In this document: one piece after another, positions 1 to 11,605 of the stretch | Numbering within the stretch: the first letter of the stretch is position 1 | Layout of the letters: each line of letters opens with the position of its first letter | Origin: Portunus trituberculatus | Taxonomy: Eukaryota > Arthropoda > Malacostraca > Decapoda > Portunidae | NCBI RefSeq assembly: GCF_017591435.1 | Contig: NC_059272.1 | Span: forward strand, 4,183,292 to 4,247,291 | DNA length: 64,000 nt | Direction of reading: 5' to 3' | Made by a program: the position numbers and the translations under genes | Notes under the pieces: model-generated | Told to the model about the DNA's origin: nothing | Database searches by the model: none | The model's input: only the letters and a program-made list of their open reading frames with translations

Positions 1-974
1 TGTGGCAACACTCAATTTCTGCTGTATAAACGGCCCGGGCAGGCCAGTGTATACTGAGACGGTACGGAGAGTAGTTGTCCCGTGCTGTCCTGTCCTTGGA
101 GAGTGTAATCTTCAATAAACCCCATCACGCCACTCCTGTCTTTCTGTGCCCCAAGCCCCGACAATGCACAACACGTTTCTTGTAGTTTTATTTGGGGACG
201 GCCTTAGTGTGTCCTACACAAGCCCTCAAAGTCTGGTGGGTGCCTCACAAAATCTAAGTCCACAACGACGAGGCTCGTGGTAAATCTGGGAGAGTTATGC
301 GTGTGATTGATTGATACATTTATTGTTGAATTAATAAATAATTACAACAAAGGAGGAAGATGGGCCTTGCCACCCACCCCCCTGGGCAAAGACTTAAGGT
401 TAAAGTATCACAAAAATAACTCTGGACAGTATACACAACAAGAATACAAGTATTTCAATAAATAAATACACATATTGCACACCTTATTGCCTAAGACATC
501 CTACAGTCTGGGAGCAAACTGAGGATATTCCCCTGAGTATATCCCTGAGGGTGGCAGAGTCTAGGAGATGGTCAATGAGGCTGTACAAGTCATGCTGACC
601 TTGTGGCCTAAATTTAGCAATGAGAGGACATTCCATGATATAGTGATGCAGAGTGTGTCCCCTTGGTGTAGCACACAGCACACAGCACACACCAGGAGAA
701 GCACTGACTTCCCAAAAGTATTTGTAGCCTAATCTGAGCCTCATTGCCAACGTTATGTGATGCAGTGTGTCTCCCATAGGTGTAAGCACAGCTCTGGAAG
801 ACATGTGCATAGTGAAGACTAGTGCTACTGCCCCTATGGCAACAAAGCTCCAACTGATCACTAATGCTACTTTGTACAAAGTCCTTAATGCTACTCTTAA
901 TATAACTCAGAGTGTACTCAGTGCCAGGGTCCACTGTGTCATCTTGTAGGGCACACTGAGCAAGGTGGTGTGCT
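1..974. repeat. Left copy of 974-bp direct repeat (LTR-like sequence plus LINE 3' end)
   Basis: Nearly identical to 4873..5844, with two 1-bp indels noticed (C runs near 380 and 530). The first part looks like an LTR: it begins TG, with TATAAA at 25..30 and AATAAA at 114..119. From about 300 it is the 3' end of a LINE in reverse orientation, with a TGATTGATTGATA tail and the C-terminal ORF at 879..484. The similarity stops at 974. Because the window starts at the same base at which the right copy starts, the true left boundary is not visible. Confidence 0.9.
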
Positions 975-1070
975 CTTCCTCTGTCGACACCCTAAGCTAG
1001 TAGACATCGCGGACAGGAGTATACAACTCCAGTGGTAAGCTTCCCTAAGGCGCTTACGTCTTTCTAACTC
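975..1070 (-). repeat. Fragment shared with the LTR-like region at 29466..29555
   Basis: About 90 bp, including AAGCTAGTAGACA and CTCCAG-GGTA segments, recurs at 29466..29555 in the same orientation. There it lies upstream of a primer binding site and gag (minus strand). It is therefore probably an LTR remnant of that second family. The rest, to about 1480, is unassigned sequence in which I see no gene. Confidence 0.6.
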
Positions 1071-1483
1071 TGGTGACAAGGCCAGGTTTCCTTGGTAATC
1101 CTAGCCCTGTGTGGTTCATTTGCCAAACTCAGTTCTGAGCGGTATCTATATTGCTATCCCAGAGGCAATGAGAATCAGAGAAAACAAAGCCTTCTCTAAG
1201 TTTGTTTATTGCAAAGACATCTTTTTTTTGTTGGGGGGGGTGAGGGTATATGGTTGGTGAGACATACATCTCCAACTCATCTTCTCGCATGTTACACTGG
1301 TGCTTCCTCGCTCTTTAGATATAAATTAAACGCCCGTTATAATGACAATACTCAGCCAGAAATTTATTCATTAGGTAATACATTTCTTAATACACACAAT
1401 AAAAGAAATTTGCATAGGACGAACAAATAAGGATAATCTTACCAATAGGACCTCCTAACGAAACAGTAAAATACTCACATTTA

Positions 1484-4400
1484 GTGATAAAGGTGGCAGC
1501 AGCGGGTCCAGCGCACTGGCCCGGCGGGCAAGGAAAGGCCTGTCAAGAGGGGCACGGCGAGGACGCAGGCGGTGCTCAGCATGCGGAGACTCTGAGTGCC
1601 CTGACGGGTGGCAGTGCAAGGCGTTCACAGCGACATGCCGTTGCTGTGGCCAGAAGGGGCACTTCTGGTGCCTGTGCCCTGCCCTCACCCCCCAGGGTAA
1701 CGCCCGTCCGCCCACTCAACACTTGAAGCTCCCCTTCGCCTTGTCCATCACACCTTCCCGCGCCCTCTAGCGCCCACCAGTTTGTGCGCTGTTAAGGCAA
1801 CGGACACTCCACGAGCCTCACTCCGCCCGGAATTGCCACCCCACGAGCTTGTAGAGGAGAACGTCGACCGCCTAGAGAAATGGTTCTTAGAGCACTTCGG
1901 GCGCACTGTGTTCGCCATGGGACACACGCCGCTACCTGAGATGAAGGGTCTACCTCACCACATCCACCTAAGACCCGACGCATGCCCTCATGCTGCCCAC
2001 GTCCCAGCCACAGTCCCGCTCCACTTCTTTGATGAGGTACGGCGTCAGCTGGACGACGACGTGGACAAAGGCATCATCGAGGCAGTACTAGCAGGTGAGC
2101 CTACTGAGTGGTGCTCCAGAATGGTGGTAGTGCCAAAAAAGGATGGAAGGCCCCGTCACACGGTCAACTTTCAGCACCTCAACCGTGCGAGCCTCAGGAG
2201 ACGCATCACACCAGACCGCCCTTCGACCTCGTCTCTAGCATGCCCAAGCACGCATTCAAGACCGTTGCAAACGCCTACTCGGGATACCACCAGGTTCCCC
2301 TCGACAAGGAGAGTTGCAGGCTCACAACATTCATCACCCTTGGGGACGCTACCGGTACTGCCGCACCCCCATGGGCCACTGCGCTTTGCAGAATGCTTTT
2401 ACAAAGTGCTTCAACGACACCATCACTGACGTGCCCAGGAAGCTAAAGTGCGTGGACGACACTCTACTCCACAACAGCAGCATCAGTGACGCCTTCTCTG
2501 GCACACGTATGAGTTCCTTCAGAGGTGCATGGAGAGTGGTGTCACCCTGCGGCCCGACAAGTTCCACTTCTGCAGGAGGAGCATTACCTTTGCCGGCTAC
2601 TTTCTGGGCTGGAAGAGGTACCAACCGAGCCGTGACCTCATCAACAGCATAACCGACTTCAAGATGCCCACCCAGCCCACACTGACTGATGTTCGGTCAT
2701 GGTTCAGTCTCGTCAATCAAGTAGCACCCTTCTTGGCGGTCACCCTGTCATGGAACCCTTCAGGAACTACTCAAGAAACCGGGTGGGAAGGCAGTGTACT
2801 GGGACAAGCAGTTAGAAGCATTTGTCAACTTTGCAAAAGAAACCATCGGGCGATTGGCAGCCGAGGATTGCACTTCTACGACGTATCACGCCTAACGGCA
2901 GTCCTTACTGACTAAAGCCAACAAGGTATTGGCTTCGTCATCTTGCAGCAGTACTGTGAGTGTCTCTGAGAAGTCGCCACTTTGCTGCCCCGGCGGGTGA
3001 AAGCTGGTGCTCTATGGCAGCCGACATCTCACAGCAGCTGAGAGGAACTACAACACTCTCAAGGGAGACACACTTGCCATCGCCTGGTGCCTGAAGAAGG
3101 CACGCCTCTTCCTCCTCGGCTGCAAAACCTCACGTTCGTCACAGATCACAAGGCTCTTACAAGAATTTTTGGAGACAAGGAACTCAAGGACATAGCCAAT
3201 ACTCGGCTTCTCAACCTAAAAGAGAAGACGCTAATGTTCACCTTCCGCATCAAGTACCTGAAGGGCAACACTAACTGCGTGGCAGATGCCTTGTCGCACT
3301 ACCCTCCTGTCAGGTGAACCAGAAGGGTCTGACGAGGACGAGGAAGAGCTGGTATGCGCAGCCATGACTGCAGCTACGGTCGCTGCAGCCGAGGATGAGA
3401 TAGGGCATGTCGTTAGACCTACGTGAAGTGGAGGAAGAAGCCAAGTGGGACGAGGAGTACCGGCTCTTGAAGGAATGTGTGGCCAATGATGGGTGGACTG
3501 AGTGCAAGGACTGGGAGCCGCCCACCTTCCGTCAGTATTTCAGGATGCGGCGCCACCTCTCCTCCCAGGGGAGCATTGTCCTGTACACCTATGATGAGAA
3601 ACACCCGCGACTGGTCGTGCCTGCAGCCCTCAGACGCACAGTCCTTGCAAACTTGCATGCGGGACACCAGGGCAGGGACTCCATGCTACGCAGGGCCAGG
3701 CAGTCGGTGTACTGGCCAGGGATTGACCCAGATGTGGAGCAGAAGAGGCGCCAATGTGCAGTATGCGATACACATGCCCCCTTTAGCCCTGCAGAGACCC
3801 ACCTGCCACCCCATCCCCGCAGTACCCATTCCAACAAGTGGTGGCAGACTTGTTTCAACTGGACAGCCACACCTATATCGCCTTCGCCGACAGGCTCTCG
3901 GGGTGGCTCGAAATGGAGCATCTGTCGGGCGATGCTACCAGCGCACGCCTGATCACGATCTTTCGACGATGGTTCAGGCACTTTGGCATCCCAGAGGAGC
4001 TGTCGTGTGACGGAGGGACAAACCTTACCAGCCAGGAATCCAGGGGCTTCTTCAACACCTGGCGTGTGCGGTTGAGGATTTCATCTACACACTATACCCA
4101 GTCCAACGGCCGCGCAGAGGCGGCAGTCAAGTGTGTGAAGAGACTACTACGCGGCAACACTGCCCAGAACGGCTCCCTGGACACCCACGCCGCTGCAAGG
4201 GCCATCATGCAGTATATCAACACCCCTCAGCAGGGCTCTGAAGCCTCCCCTGCCAACTGCTCATAGGACGCCAGTTGTGGGACGCCACACCTGTAGACAC
4301 GTCTCTCTATGAAGTGAGCGAGCAGTGGGCGTGGCTGCTGCGGGAACGTGAACGGGCCATGGCCTGCTCTGGAGACAACACAGCTTCTCGGCACAACCAG

Positions 4401-4872
4401 ATAGCCCACAACCTCAAGCCCCTCACACCTGGTCAACGGACCCACATCCAAAACCCCAGCAGTGGACGCTGGGACCGCGCAGGCACCGTAATGGAGACTA
4501 CGGCACCCAGGCAGTACTTGATGCGGCTGGACGGCAGCGGGCGTGCCACCATCAGGAACAGGCGACATCTGCGACCGCTCACGGGCGAGCCGCAGGCTCA
4601 GGCAACCGATGACAGGGTCGCTGTGACGCCTGATCCCACTCCGCCCCGTCAAGGAAGGGCCCAGCGCTCCAGACGGGCGCCACATCACCTATACGACTAC
4701 GTGTTAGGTGACCATCCCTTAAGTGGTACAGTGAATGTCGCATGCCCATAGTGTTTGACACCGATGGACCACAATACGTATTCATTTATTTTGTCCCCCT
4801 TGTATTTTCTGTTTTTGCCATTACACTGACCACTTTGGGCTTCTTGTGTAATTGGGGGGGAGTGTGGGGGTG
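1484..4872 (+). mobile_element. Decayed Ty3/Gypsy retrotransposon interior (K02A2.6-like type)
   Basis: The order along the strand is gag zinc knuckle (about 1640..1685, CRCCGQKGHFWCLC), reverse transcriptase (about 1790..2700; blocks MVVVPKKDGRPRHTV, YSGYHQVP and the catalytic CVDD at about 2451), RNase H (about 2960..3310; VTDHKAL, NCVADALSHYP), integrase (about 3560..4260; HHCC finger, then the D-D-E residues in VADLF, SCDGG and GRAEAAVK) and a C-terminal tail to about 4740. Several frameshifts break the reading frame between 2200 and 3100 and again near 3760..3840, so it is a pseudogene. No aspartic protease block is seen between the zinc knuckle and the RT. A polypurine-like tract ends it. 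Confidence 0.9.
4854..4870 (+). other. Polypurine tract of the Gypsy element
   Basis: A G-rich run immediately before the LTR-like TGTGGC, the standard position for priming plus-strand DNA in LTR retrotransposons. Confidence 0.6.
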
Positions 4873-5844
4873 TGTGGCAACACTCAATTTCTGCTGTATA
4901 AACGGCCCGGGCAGGCCAGTGTATACTGAGACGGTACGGAGAGTAGTTGTCCCGTGCTGTCCTGTCCTTGGAGAGTGTAATCTTCAATAAACCCCATCAC
5001 GCCACTCCTGTCTTTCTGTGCCCCAAGCCCCGACAATGCACAACACGTTTCTTGTAGTTTTATTTGGGGACGGCCTTAGTGTGTCCTACACAAGCCCTCA
5101 AAGTCTGGTGGGTGCCTCACAAAATCTAAGTCCACAACGACGAGGCTCGTGGTAAATCTGGGAGAGTTATGCGTGTGATTGATTGATACATTTATTGTTG
5201 AATTAATAAATAATTACAACAAAGGAGGAAGATGGGCCTTGCCACCCACCCCCTGGGCAAAGACTTAAGGTTAAAGTATCACAAAAATAACTCTGGACAG
5301 TATACACAACAAGAATACAAGTATTTCAATAAATAAATACACATATTGCACACCTTATTGCCTAAGACATCCTACAGTCTGGGAGCAAACTGAGGATATT
5401 CCCTGAGTATATCCCTGAGGGTGGCAGAGTCTAGGAGATGGTCAATGAGGCTGTACAAGTCATGCTGACCTTGTGGCCTAAATTTAGCAATGAGAGGACA
5501 TTCCATGATATAGTGATGCAGAGTGTGTCCCCTTGGTGTAGCACACAGCACACAGCACACACCAGGAGAAGCACTGACTTCCCAAAAGTATTTGTAGCCT
5601 AATCTGAGCCTCATTGCCAACGTTATGTGATGCAGTGTGTCTCCCATAGGTGTAAGCACAGCTCTGGAAGACATGTGCATAGTGAAGACTAGTGCTACTG
5701 CCCCTATGGCAACAAAGCTCCAACTGATCACTAATGCTACTTTGTACAAAGTCCTTAATGCTACTCTTAATATAACTCAGAGTGTACTCAGTGCCAGGGT
5801 CCACTGTGTCATCTTGTAGGGCACACTGAGCAAGGTGGTGTGCT
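4873..5844. repeat. Right copy of the 974-bp repeat, with LTR-like start
   Basis: It begins TGTGGCAACA directly after a G-rich polypurine-like tract (4854..4870), as a 3' LTR should. TATAAA is at 4897..4902 and AATAAA at 4986..4991. The LTR itself may be only about 165..300 bp. The rest is a reverse-oriented LINE 3' end, shared with the left copy and continuing to about 6310 only here. Confidence 0.85.
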
Positions 5845-6310
5845 TTTTCATTTAACGGGATACCCACATGAGAGGGTATCCAGATGAAATGGACCGTGGC
5901 ACCGGCACCTTCTAGGGCAAGGATGAGATCAAGACACTTATTAACTAGATCACAGTCCATGGGGGAGGTGGATTGAAGGGCATACAATGCAGCCTGACTG
6001 TCAGTAAAGAAATATACATTCTTATGGAGAGGCGCCACAATGTGGAGCGCCTCCAGTACAGCATACAGTTCTGCTCTAGTGGAAGACATGGGTGCAGGGA
6101 GCCGCCTGGAAACCTCAGTGTCAACGTAAAGACTGGCAGAGATGTAGTCACGGATGAACAGCCCACATCCAGACCTGCTGCCATTGACTGACCCATCACA
6201 ATAAACATGAATAGCTTGAACATGTGGGTACTTGGACAATTTAGTCATTGTCAGGGGTTCAGTGTTTTGCCGGACAACCCTTGCCAACAAACTATTGTGT
6301 GTGAACAAGT
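5165..6310 (-). mobile_element. LINE 3' fragment with RNase H domain
   Basis: The minus-strand ORF at 6308..5484, continued by 5749..5372, encodes an RNase H: VYCDGSVNG (Asp), STRAELYAV (Glu), FFTDSQAA (Asp). The usual final Asp reads His (NEKAHHLA). A Cys-Cys-His-Cys cluster typical of the C-terminus of I/R1/LOA-type LINEs follows. The 3' end has a TGATTGATTG-like tail near 5175. The reverse transcriptase is missing (5' truncated at about 6310). Confidence 0.85.
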
Positions 6311-7080
6311 GTTGTTGTTAGTGAGTGAGTGCGTGCGTGCGTGCGTGTGTTCGAAGCTTTGCATCGCCATCTCATAGCTTCGACCGGAGCCGTCCTGGTC
6401 CTCCGCCGGCGCTACGCTTGTCACTCAGGCCTCTTCCTTCTGATCCACACACACTCCTGCCCTTCGGTAAGACGTTTATACTATTATTTTTTTTTGTACA
6501 GCATTTTTGGGTATGTTATGGTTGTATAATATGTGTTGTGTGTTATGTTGTGTGCATGGGCGTGAAGTGACGGCTGTGCCTTTGACAGCTTCCATGAGGG
6601 TCTGCCGGCTCTTACCAGCGCATATTCGACCTGCAGCGTCTGGCGTACCTGGCCTACGCCGTGCCTTGGTTCGGATACCTGTGACCCTCTTGCACGTATG
6701 GATTCCTCTTTCTGGTACCGTGGTTTCTGCCTGCTGCCGCTAGTGGTCACCTTATCTACGCCCCATGGAGCTGAGTCGTCCCGATTGTGCCCACGATGGA
6801 CGTGTGGCCTGTCCTGTGTGAACGCCAGCTACCTCTCGGCGAGGCTATAAGGACCCTATCTACGTCTTCTGCCACCACCTGCTCACAGGAGTGTCACGCT
6901 GTCTCATCCATTGTTTGTGTGTGAATGAGGGTTGTGTGAAAGTTGGGGTGTGAGTGTTTTGCTTAGGTGTTGTTTGTAAAATATATTGATTGTTATTTTC
7001 CGTGGTGAGTTTATTACCCGGGTCTATATAAAAGAATCAAAAGGGGTCGTGGCCGTCTAGCTACAGAGTATTGTCCTAAT
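6311..7080. other. Unassigned stretch
   Basis: Contains a short GTGCGTGCGTGC run (about 6327..6350) and GC-richer sequence. No recognisable gene or element was found. Confidence 0.4.
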
Positions 7081-7653
7081 TCAACCTTTACTGGGCAAAC
7101 CCCTTACAGTCATGAACATGTCTTGCAGCACATGAGGGAGCCAGTCCCTCTTGGGCTGATGCAGTGAGTGAATATCAACACTGACACGGTGAGGGTTCCA
7201 GGCGGGTTGCAGCGGTGACATAACTTCTTCAATACAAGCCTCAGCTACACCTACACTTGTCAGTACTCCCAAGATCTTCCTGAGGTATGGTGTTGTAGGA
7301 GTGTGAGGATCATGATACAGTGGGGTCAGTGATCCCTTTAGAGAGTCAGAGCCCGTGCATAGCATCCAACTAATTGTGCCTACTAATTGTGTGTACTAAT
7401 CCAGCTGGTACCTCTATCAGGTTGACATTGATGTGGGTCGCCACTCCATGGATAATAACAGGGTGAGTGCCCTCCTCGCCAGGGCACTCCATAACCAGGC
7501 CCAGAAAGCCCTCACTCAACAGGGTGGCGTAAAAGGAGGAGTCAGTACTGACCGTTATATAGGGCTGGTTCCGTCCCTCCTTGTAGAGTGGGTGCAGGTC
7601 TGGGTGTTGTTTCAGCAGGGCAGCAAACCAGCTGAAAAGCTCAATGGCTGTCT
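7081..7653 (-). pseudogene. LINE ORF1-like fragment interrupted by LINE-A
   Basis: The minus-strand frame at 7653..7370 reads PYITVSTDSSFYATLLSEGF and then VIIHGVATHINVNLIE, a pattern like the RNA-binding part of LINE ORF1 (gag-like) proteins. A shifted frame continues to 7081 without recognisable domains. LINE-A's (CAA)n tail lies directly against it, so LINE-A probably inserted into this older element. The family assignment is tentative. Confidence 0.45.
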
Positions 7654-7732
7654 TGTTGTTGTTGTTGTTGTTGTTTTCGGGCTTCGACGATCCCACAGAT
7701 GCTATGAGCCCTGGTGGCGACCTGTGAGGTGA

Positions 7733-10700
7733 TCACAGGCGGGGTAGTTGTCCACACTTCTTCAGGAAGACGCAGGTGAGGCGGATAACCGCAGCTTGGT
7801 GTGAGGAGTAAACGCCTGCCGCCGCCAGCAGGGTGGGCAGGTCAAAGGTAGACACACCCAAGGCAGCAAGGTGATCACGAAGCACAACACGGTGGGAGTG
7901 GAAGCGGGGGCAGTGTAAGAGGAAGTGTTCGATGGTTTCCTCGACCGTCCTGCACCAGGGGCAGTAGGGGTCCGGTGATAGACCAAGGCGATGCAGGTGT
8001 GCTGTGAGTCTTGTGTGGCCCAGACGGAGGCGGGTGAGTGCTACATCTAGGATGCGGGACTGTTTCCTGACCCAAGGCTGTGGAGATGAGTCGCTACGGT
8101 AAAGGCCCATAGAGGTGACTCGGAGTGCGTTGTTGAGTGAAGAGTCCCAGGATGAGTGGCAGAGGCGAGATATGAGCCGTTTGGCAGAATGAAGCTGGAG
8201 GGGTAGGGGGGTAATGTTTACATGGGTTAAGGCCATCTTGGCAGCAGCATCCACCACCTCATTCCCCGGATGCTGTGGGAAGGCACCCACTGGAAGGTGA
8301 TATCCCACCCAGTGTTCAGGAGATGGAGGAAGGTGTTCTGGATGGAGTGGACGAGGGTTGTGGCGGAGGATGGCTGCCGGGACAGGAGGAGAGAGAGAGA
8401 TGAGCGGGAGTCGGTGTAAATTACCACCATGGACTTCGGGTGAGAGGTGCGGAGGTAGATGAGGGCCTGGAGAAGGGCAAAGAGCTCCGTGGTAAGGACA
8501 TCTGTGTACTCAGGAAGCCTCCATGTCTTACAGATAGCTGTACTGGCGTCATATATAGCTGCTGCCGAGGAGGGCAGGGAAGCATCTCTGGAGCCGTCCG
8601 TGTAGATCTTGAGGTGGTGGTGATAAATGGACCGGTCCAGCTGTTGGAAGTGGGCTGCTGCTAATCCACTCACAGATGGTTTGGGAGGAAGCCCAGGAAC
8701 GTGGAGAGCAAAATTATGGGTGACGTCCAGCCATGAAGGAAAAGGTGAGTAGGGATTGACAGGCTGTGGAGGTGGTGGTGGTAAGTGGAGAATGGTTAGG
8801 CTGAGCAGGGCACGCACTATTAGTGGCTGACGGGCAGCGGGGAGCCATACAGGAGCTTGCTGATCCACCCCTGAGTTGGAGTGGAGGGTAGAGAGGGGGT
8901 GGGAGGCAGGCAGGCCCAGTATCCTGTAGTATTGTTGGCACAAGGTCATCCGTCTGTGGGTGGACAGTGGAGGAATACCACTCTCTGCTTGTAGAGAAAC
9001 AACTGGGAGGATCTCATGGCCCCATAGAGATCCTCAAGGCAGCGTTCTGAATGGGGTCAAGCTTGAGGAGGTTGGAGTAGGCAGCTGACCCATAGAAGCA
9101 GCTGGCATACTGCATTTTGGCCCTGATGGTGGTCTTATAGTAGTGGAGGAGCAGGTCACGACTGGCTCCCCAGCGGATGCCAGCTATTCGCTTCATCACA
9201 TCCAGGCGTTTGTTGCAGGAGGTGCGGAGGTAACTGATGTGATTTACCCAGGAGAGGCGAGGGCCATCCAGCCGCAGTCCGAGGAGGGTGTGTGAGGTTG
9301 AGTATGGAACAGCCTCCCCACTTAAGTTGACGGTAGGTGGAGTTGGAAGCTTTTCATGGTAAAACACATGAGAGAGCTCTTTGAGGCACTGACTTGTAGC
9401 CCCCAGGTTGTCATCCATGCACCCAAGGCAGTGGCAGCCTCCTGCAGCCTCGGAGAGTGTGGGTGCTCGACTGACGATGGTAATGTCATCAGCATAGAGG
9501 AGAAGGTGAGAGTGGGTAGGAACCTGTAGGTCAGAGAGAAGAACATTGAACAGAAGGGGGCTAAGAATGGATCCCTGAGGTACGCCACGATGAATTCCTT
9601 GGGAAGGTGACAGTGATGCACCAACAGCCACTTGGAATGAGCGACCGGTGAGGAAGTCGCGCACCCAGGCAAGGGTGGTGCCAGTGATGCCCATGAGTGC
9701 CAGCTTGTACAGGATGCCCTCATGTGGTGCAGAATCAAATGCTCCCTCCAGGTCAAGGAAGAGGGCCATCATGACTTGACGTTGGCGGTAAGTGTCACAG
9801 ATGTGATACTCAATTTGCCCCAGCACATCCAGGGTACTCCGGTGAGGGCGGAAGCCACATTGCTCCTCTGCTAGCTTGTTGTTAGCTTCTAACCACCAGG
9901 TGAGGCGGGTGTTGACTAACCTCTCCAGCAGCTTCCCAATGCAGGAGAGGAGGCTGATGGGCCTGTATGCTGAAGGGAGTGTAGGGTCCTTTCCAGGCTT
10001 GTGGATGGGGATGAGGATGGCGGGTTTCCAGGTGGATGGAAACTGCCCGATTGCCAGCTGCTGTTGTATAGTTGAAGGAGGCAGGCACGTAGGGGTGGGG
10101 TGAGGTGGCGGATGAAGTCGTATGGGACTTTATCAAGGCCTGGCGCCTTACCGGGTTTTAATGTAGCTAAGGCTGAGGAGAGTTCATGAGGCTTGAATGG
10201 TTGAGCAAGGGATGGGAGAGCTGGAGAGGAGACGGCAGTTTCAATAACTGAAGTAAGGGTTGGAGGCGGACGAAGAGGAGGAGGTAAACCAATCTTGAGG
10301 TGGAAGTGTTCTGACAAGATTTTTGCTTTTTCAGGGTCAGCCAGTGGGGTAGAATCATCATCAGAAAATGGGATGTTCTGAGATACCAACTTGCCCTCCA
10401 TGGAGCGGAGAAAGGACATGGTACTCTTGGGAGAGGAGCGGAAGGAGAGAGTGGAGCAGTGCAGGTCCCATGCATTTCGCTTTGCCTTGAGGATGGTCTT
10501 GGCACAGATGGCGTCCAGGCGGCGGTAAGCACGGCCAGCCTGGATAGTGGGGGTCCTACGCCACTGATTCCAAGCCTGGCGACGGTCCTGTACTGCCTGC
10601 GCACAGGCTGCATCCCACCAGGGCTTCCCAGGGCAGCGTGGACAATGACGGGTGATGAGTGGAAAGAAAGCTGTGCCAGCCTCGGACAGCACCCCAGCAA

Positions 10701-11605
10701 TGGTTGTTGCGGCTTCATCCAGGGGAAGATGTTGGGTGTCCAGTGAGGAGGGAAGCGCAGCCACGTACTGGGGCCAGCCAGAAGAATTGAGCCTCCAGCG
10801 AGGCATGCAGCCAGGTTGGGGCTGTGGGGAGACTTGTGGGAGAAAGGCGAGGAGAGGGAGGTGGTCGCTGCCCATGTAAGGTCCAGTGCAGAAGGTGGAG
10901 TCCTTGAAGGTAGGGTCTCCAAGGAACAGGTCGAGCACCGAGGCGGCACCAGTATGGGGATGAAACCTGGTCGCTAGTCCGGGAAGGCTGAGGAGGGAGA
11001 CATGTGTTAAATCTAACAAGGCTTGGAAGAGAGCATTGCCAGAGGTGTTGTGGTGTTGAGGTGACAGGTCAGGCTCCCAACATGTATGATGGGCGTTAAA
11101 GTCCCCCATTATAAGCACTGGAGGCTGCAGGGTGGAGAAGTAGTGCATAAACTCTCGGTGGCCAGCTGTACCCCCAGGATTGTAGCAGACTGCCACCGTG
11201 AGCCAGCCACCACCAAGTCCAACCTTGGCTCTAACAACCTCCAGACGCCCATCTTGAGACTGAGGGATAGGGAGAGGCGATGAGACGAGGGAGTCATGGA
11301 TGGCGAGAAGGACACCTCCTCCACGTCCTTGACCACGATCTTTGCAGATGATGTTGTATCCCGGAAAGGAGAGAAAAGATGAGGGGAAGCCAGGTCTCAC
11401 ATATGCCGACCACAGATGGGAGGGTGTCATCTAAATGGGTTTCTAGTTCCTGCGTTTTGCGGAGAAGGGATCGGGCGTTCCACAACATAAAGGAGAGGGC
11501 CATTATGGGAAGAAAGTAGTCAGGATTGTGGAGACAGAGGGCCAGAGGGTGGTGATAATGTCCGGGAAAGACACTCCTTTCTGGTAGAGGTGGTAGCCAT
11601 GCCAA
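7733..11605 (-). pseudogene. LINE-A ORF2 (endonuclease-RT-RNase H), frame-broken
   Basis: Endonuclease: MLWNARSLL near 11500, GICETWL, LIMGDFNAHH near 11110, and SDHLPLL. Reverse transcriptase: KPGKAPGLDKVP near 10140, LDLEGAFDSAPH near 9750, GVPQGSILSPLLF near 9570, and the catalytic YADD near 9490. RNase H: IYTDGSRDAS near 8590, TTELFALL, YTDSRSS, and then HPGNEVVDAAAK near 8255. C-terminal motif CPWCRTVEETIEHFLLHC near 7930, stop at 7733. The frame breaks are shared out between 11370 and 8250. Confidence 0.9.

Noticed and set aside
1..165. Certain LTR with exact ends
   Set aside because: The window edge coincides with the start and the similarity runs past any plausible LTR end, so the boundaries stay open.
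1484..1726. Arg/Gly-rich plus- and minus-strand ORFs as host genes
   Set aside because: Out-of-frame shadows of the Gypsy gag zinc-knuckle region.
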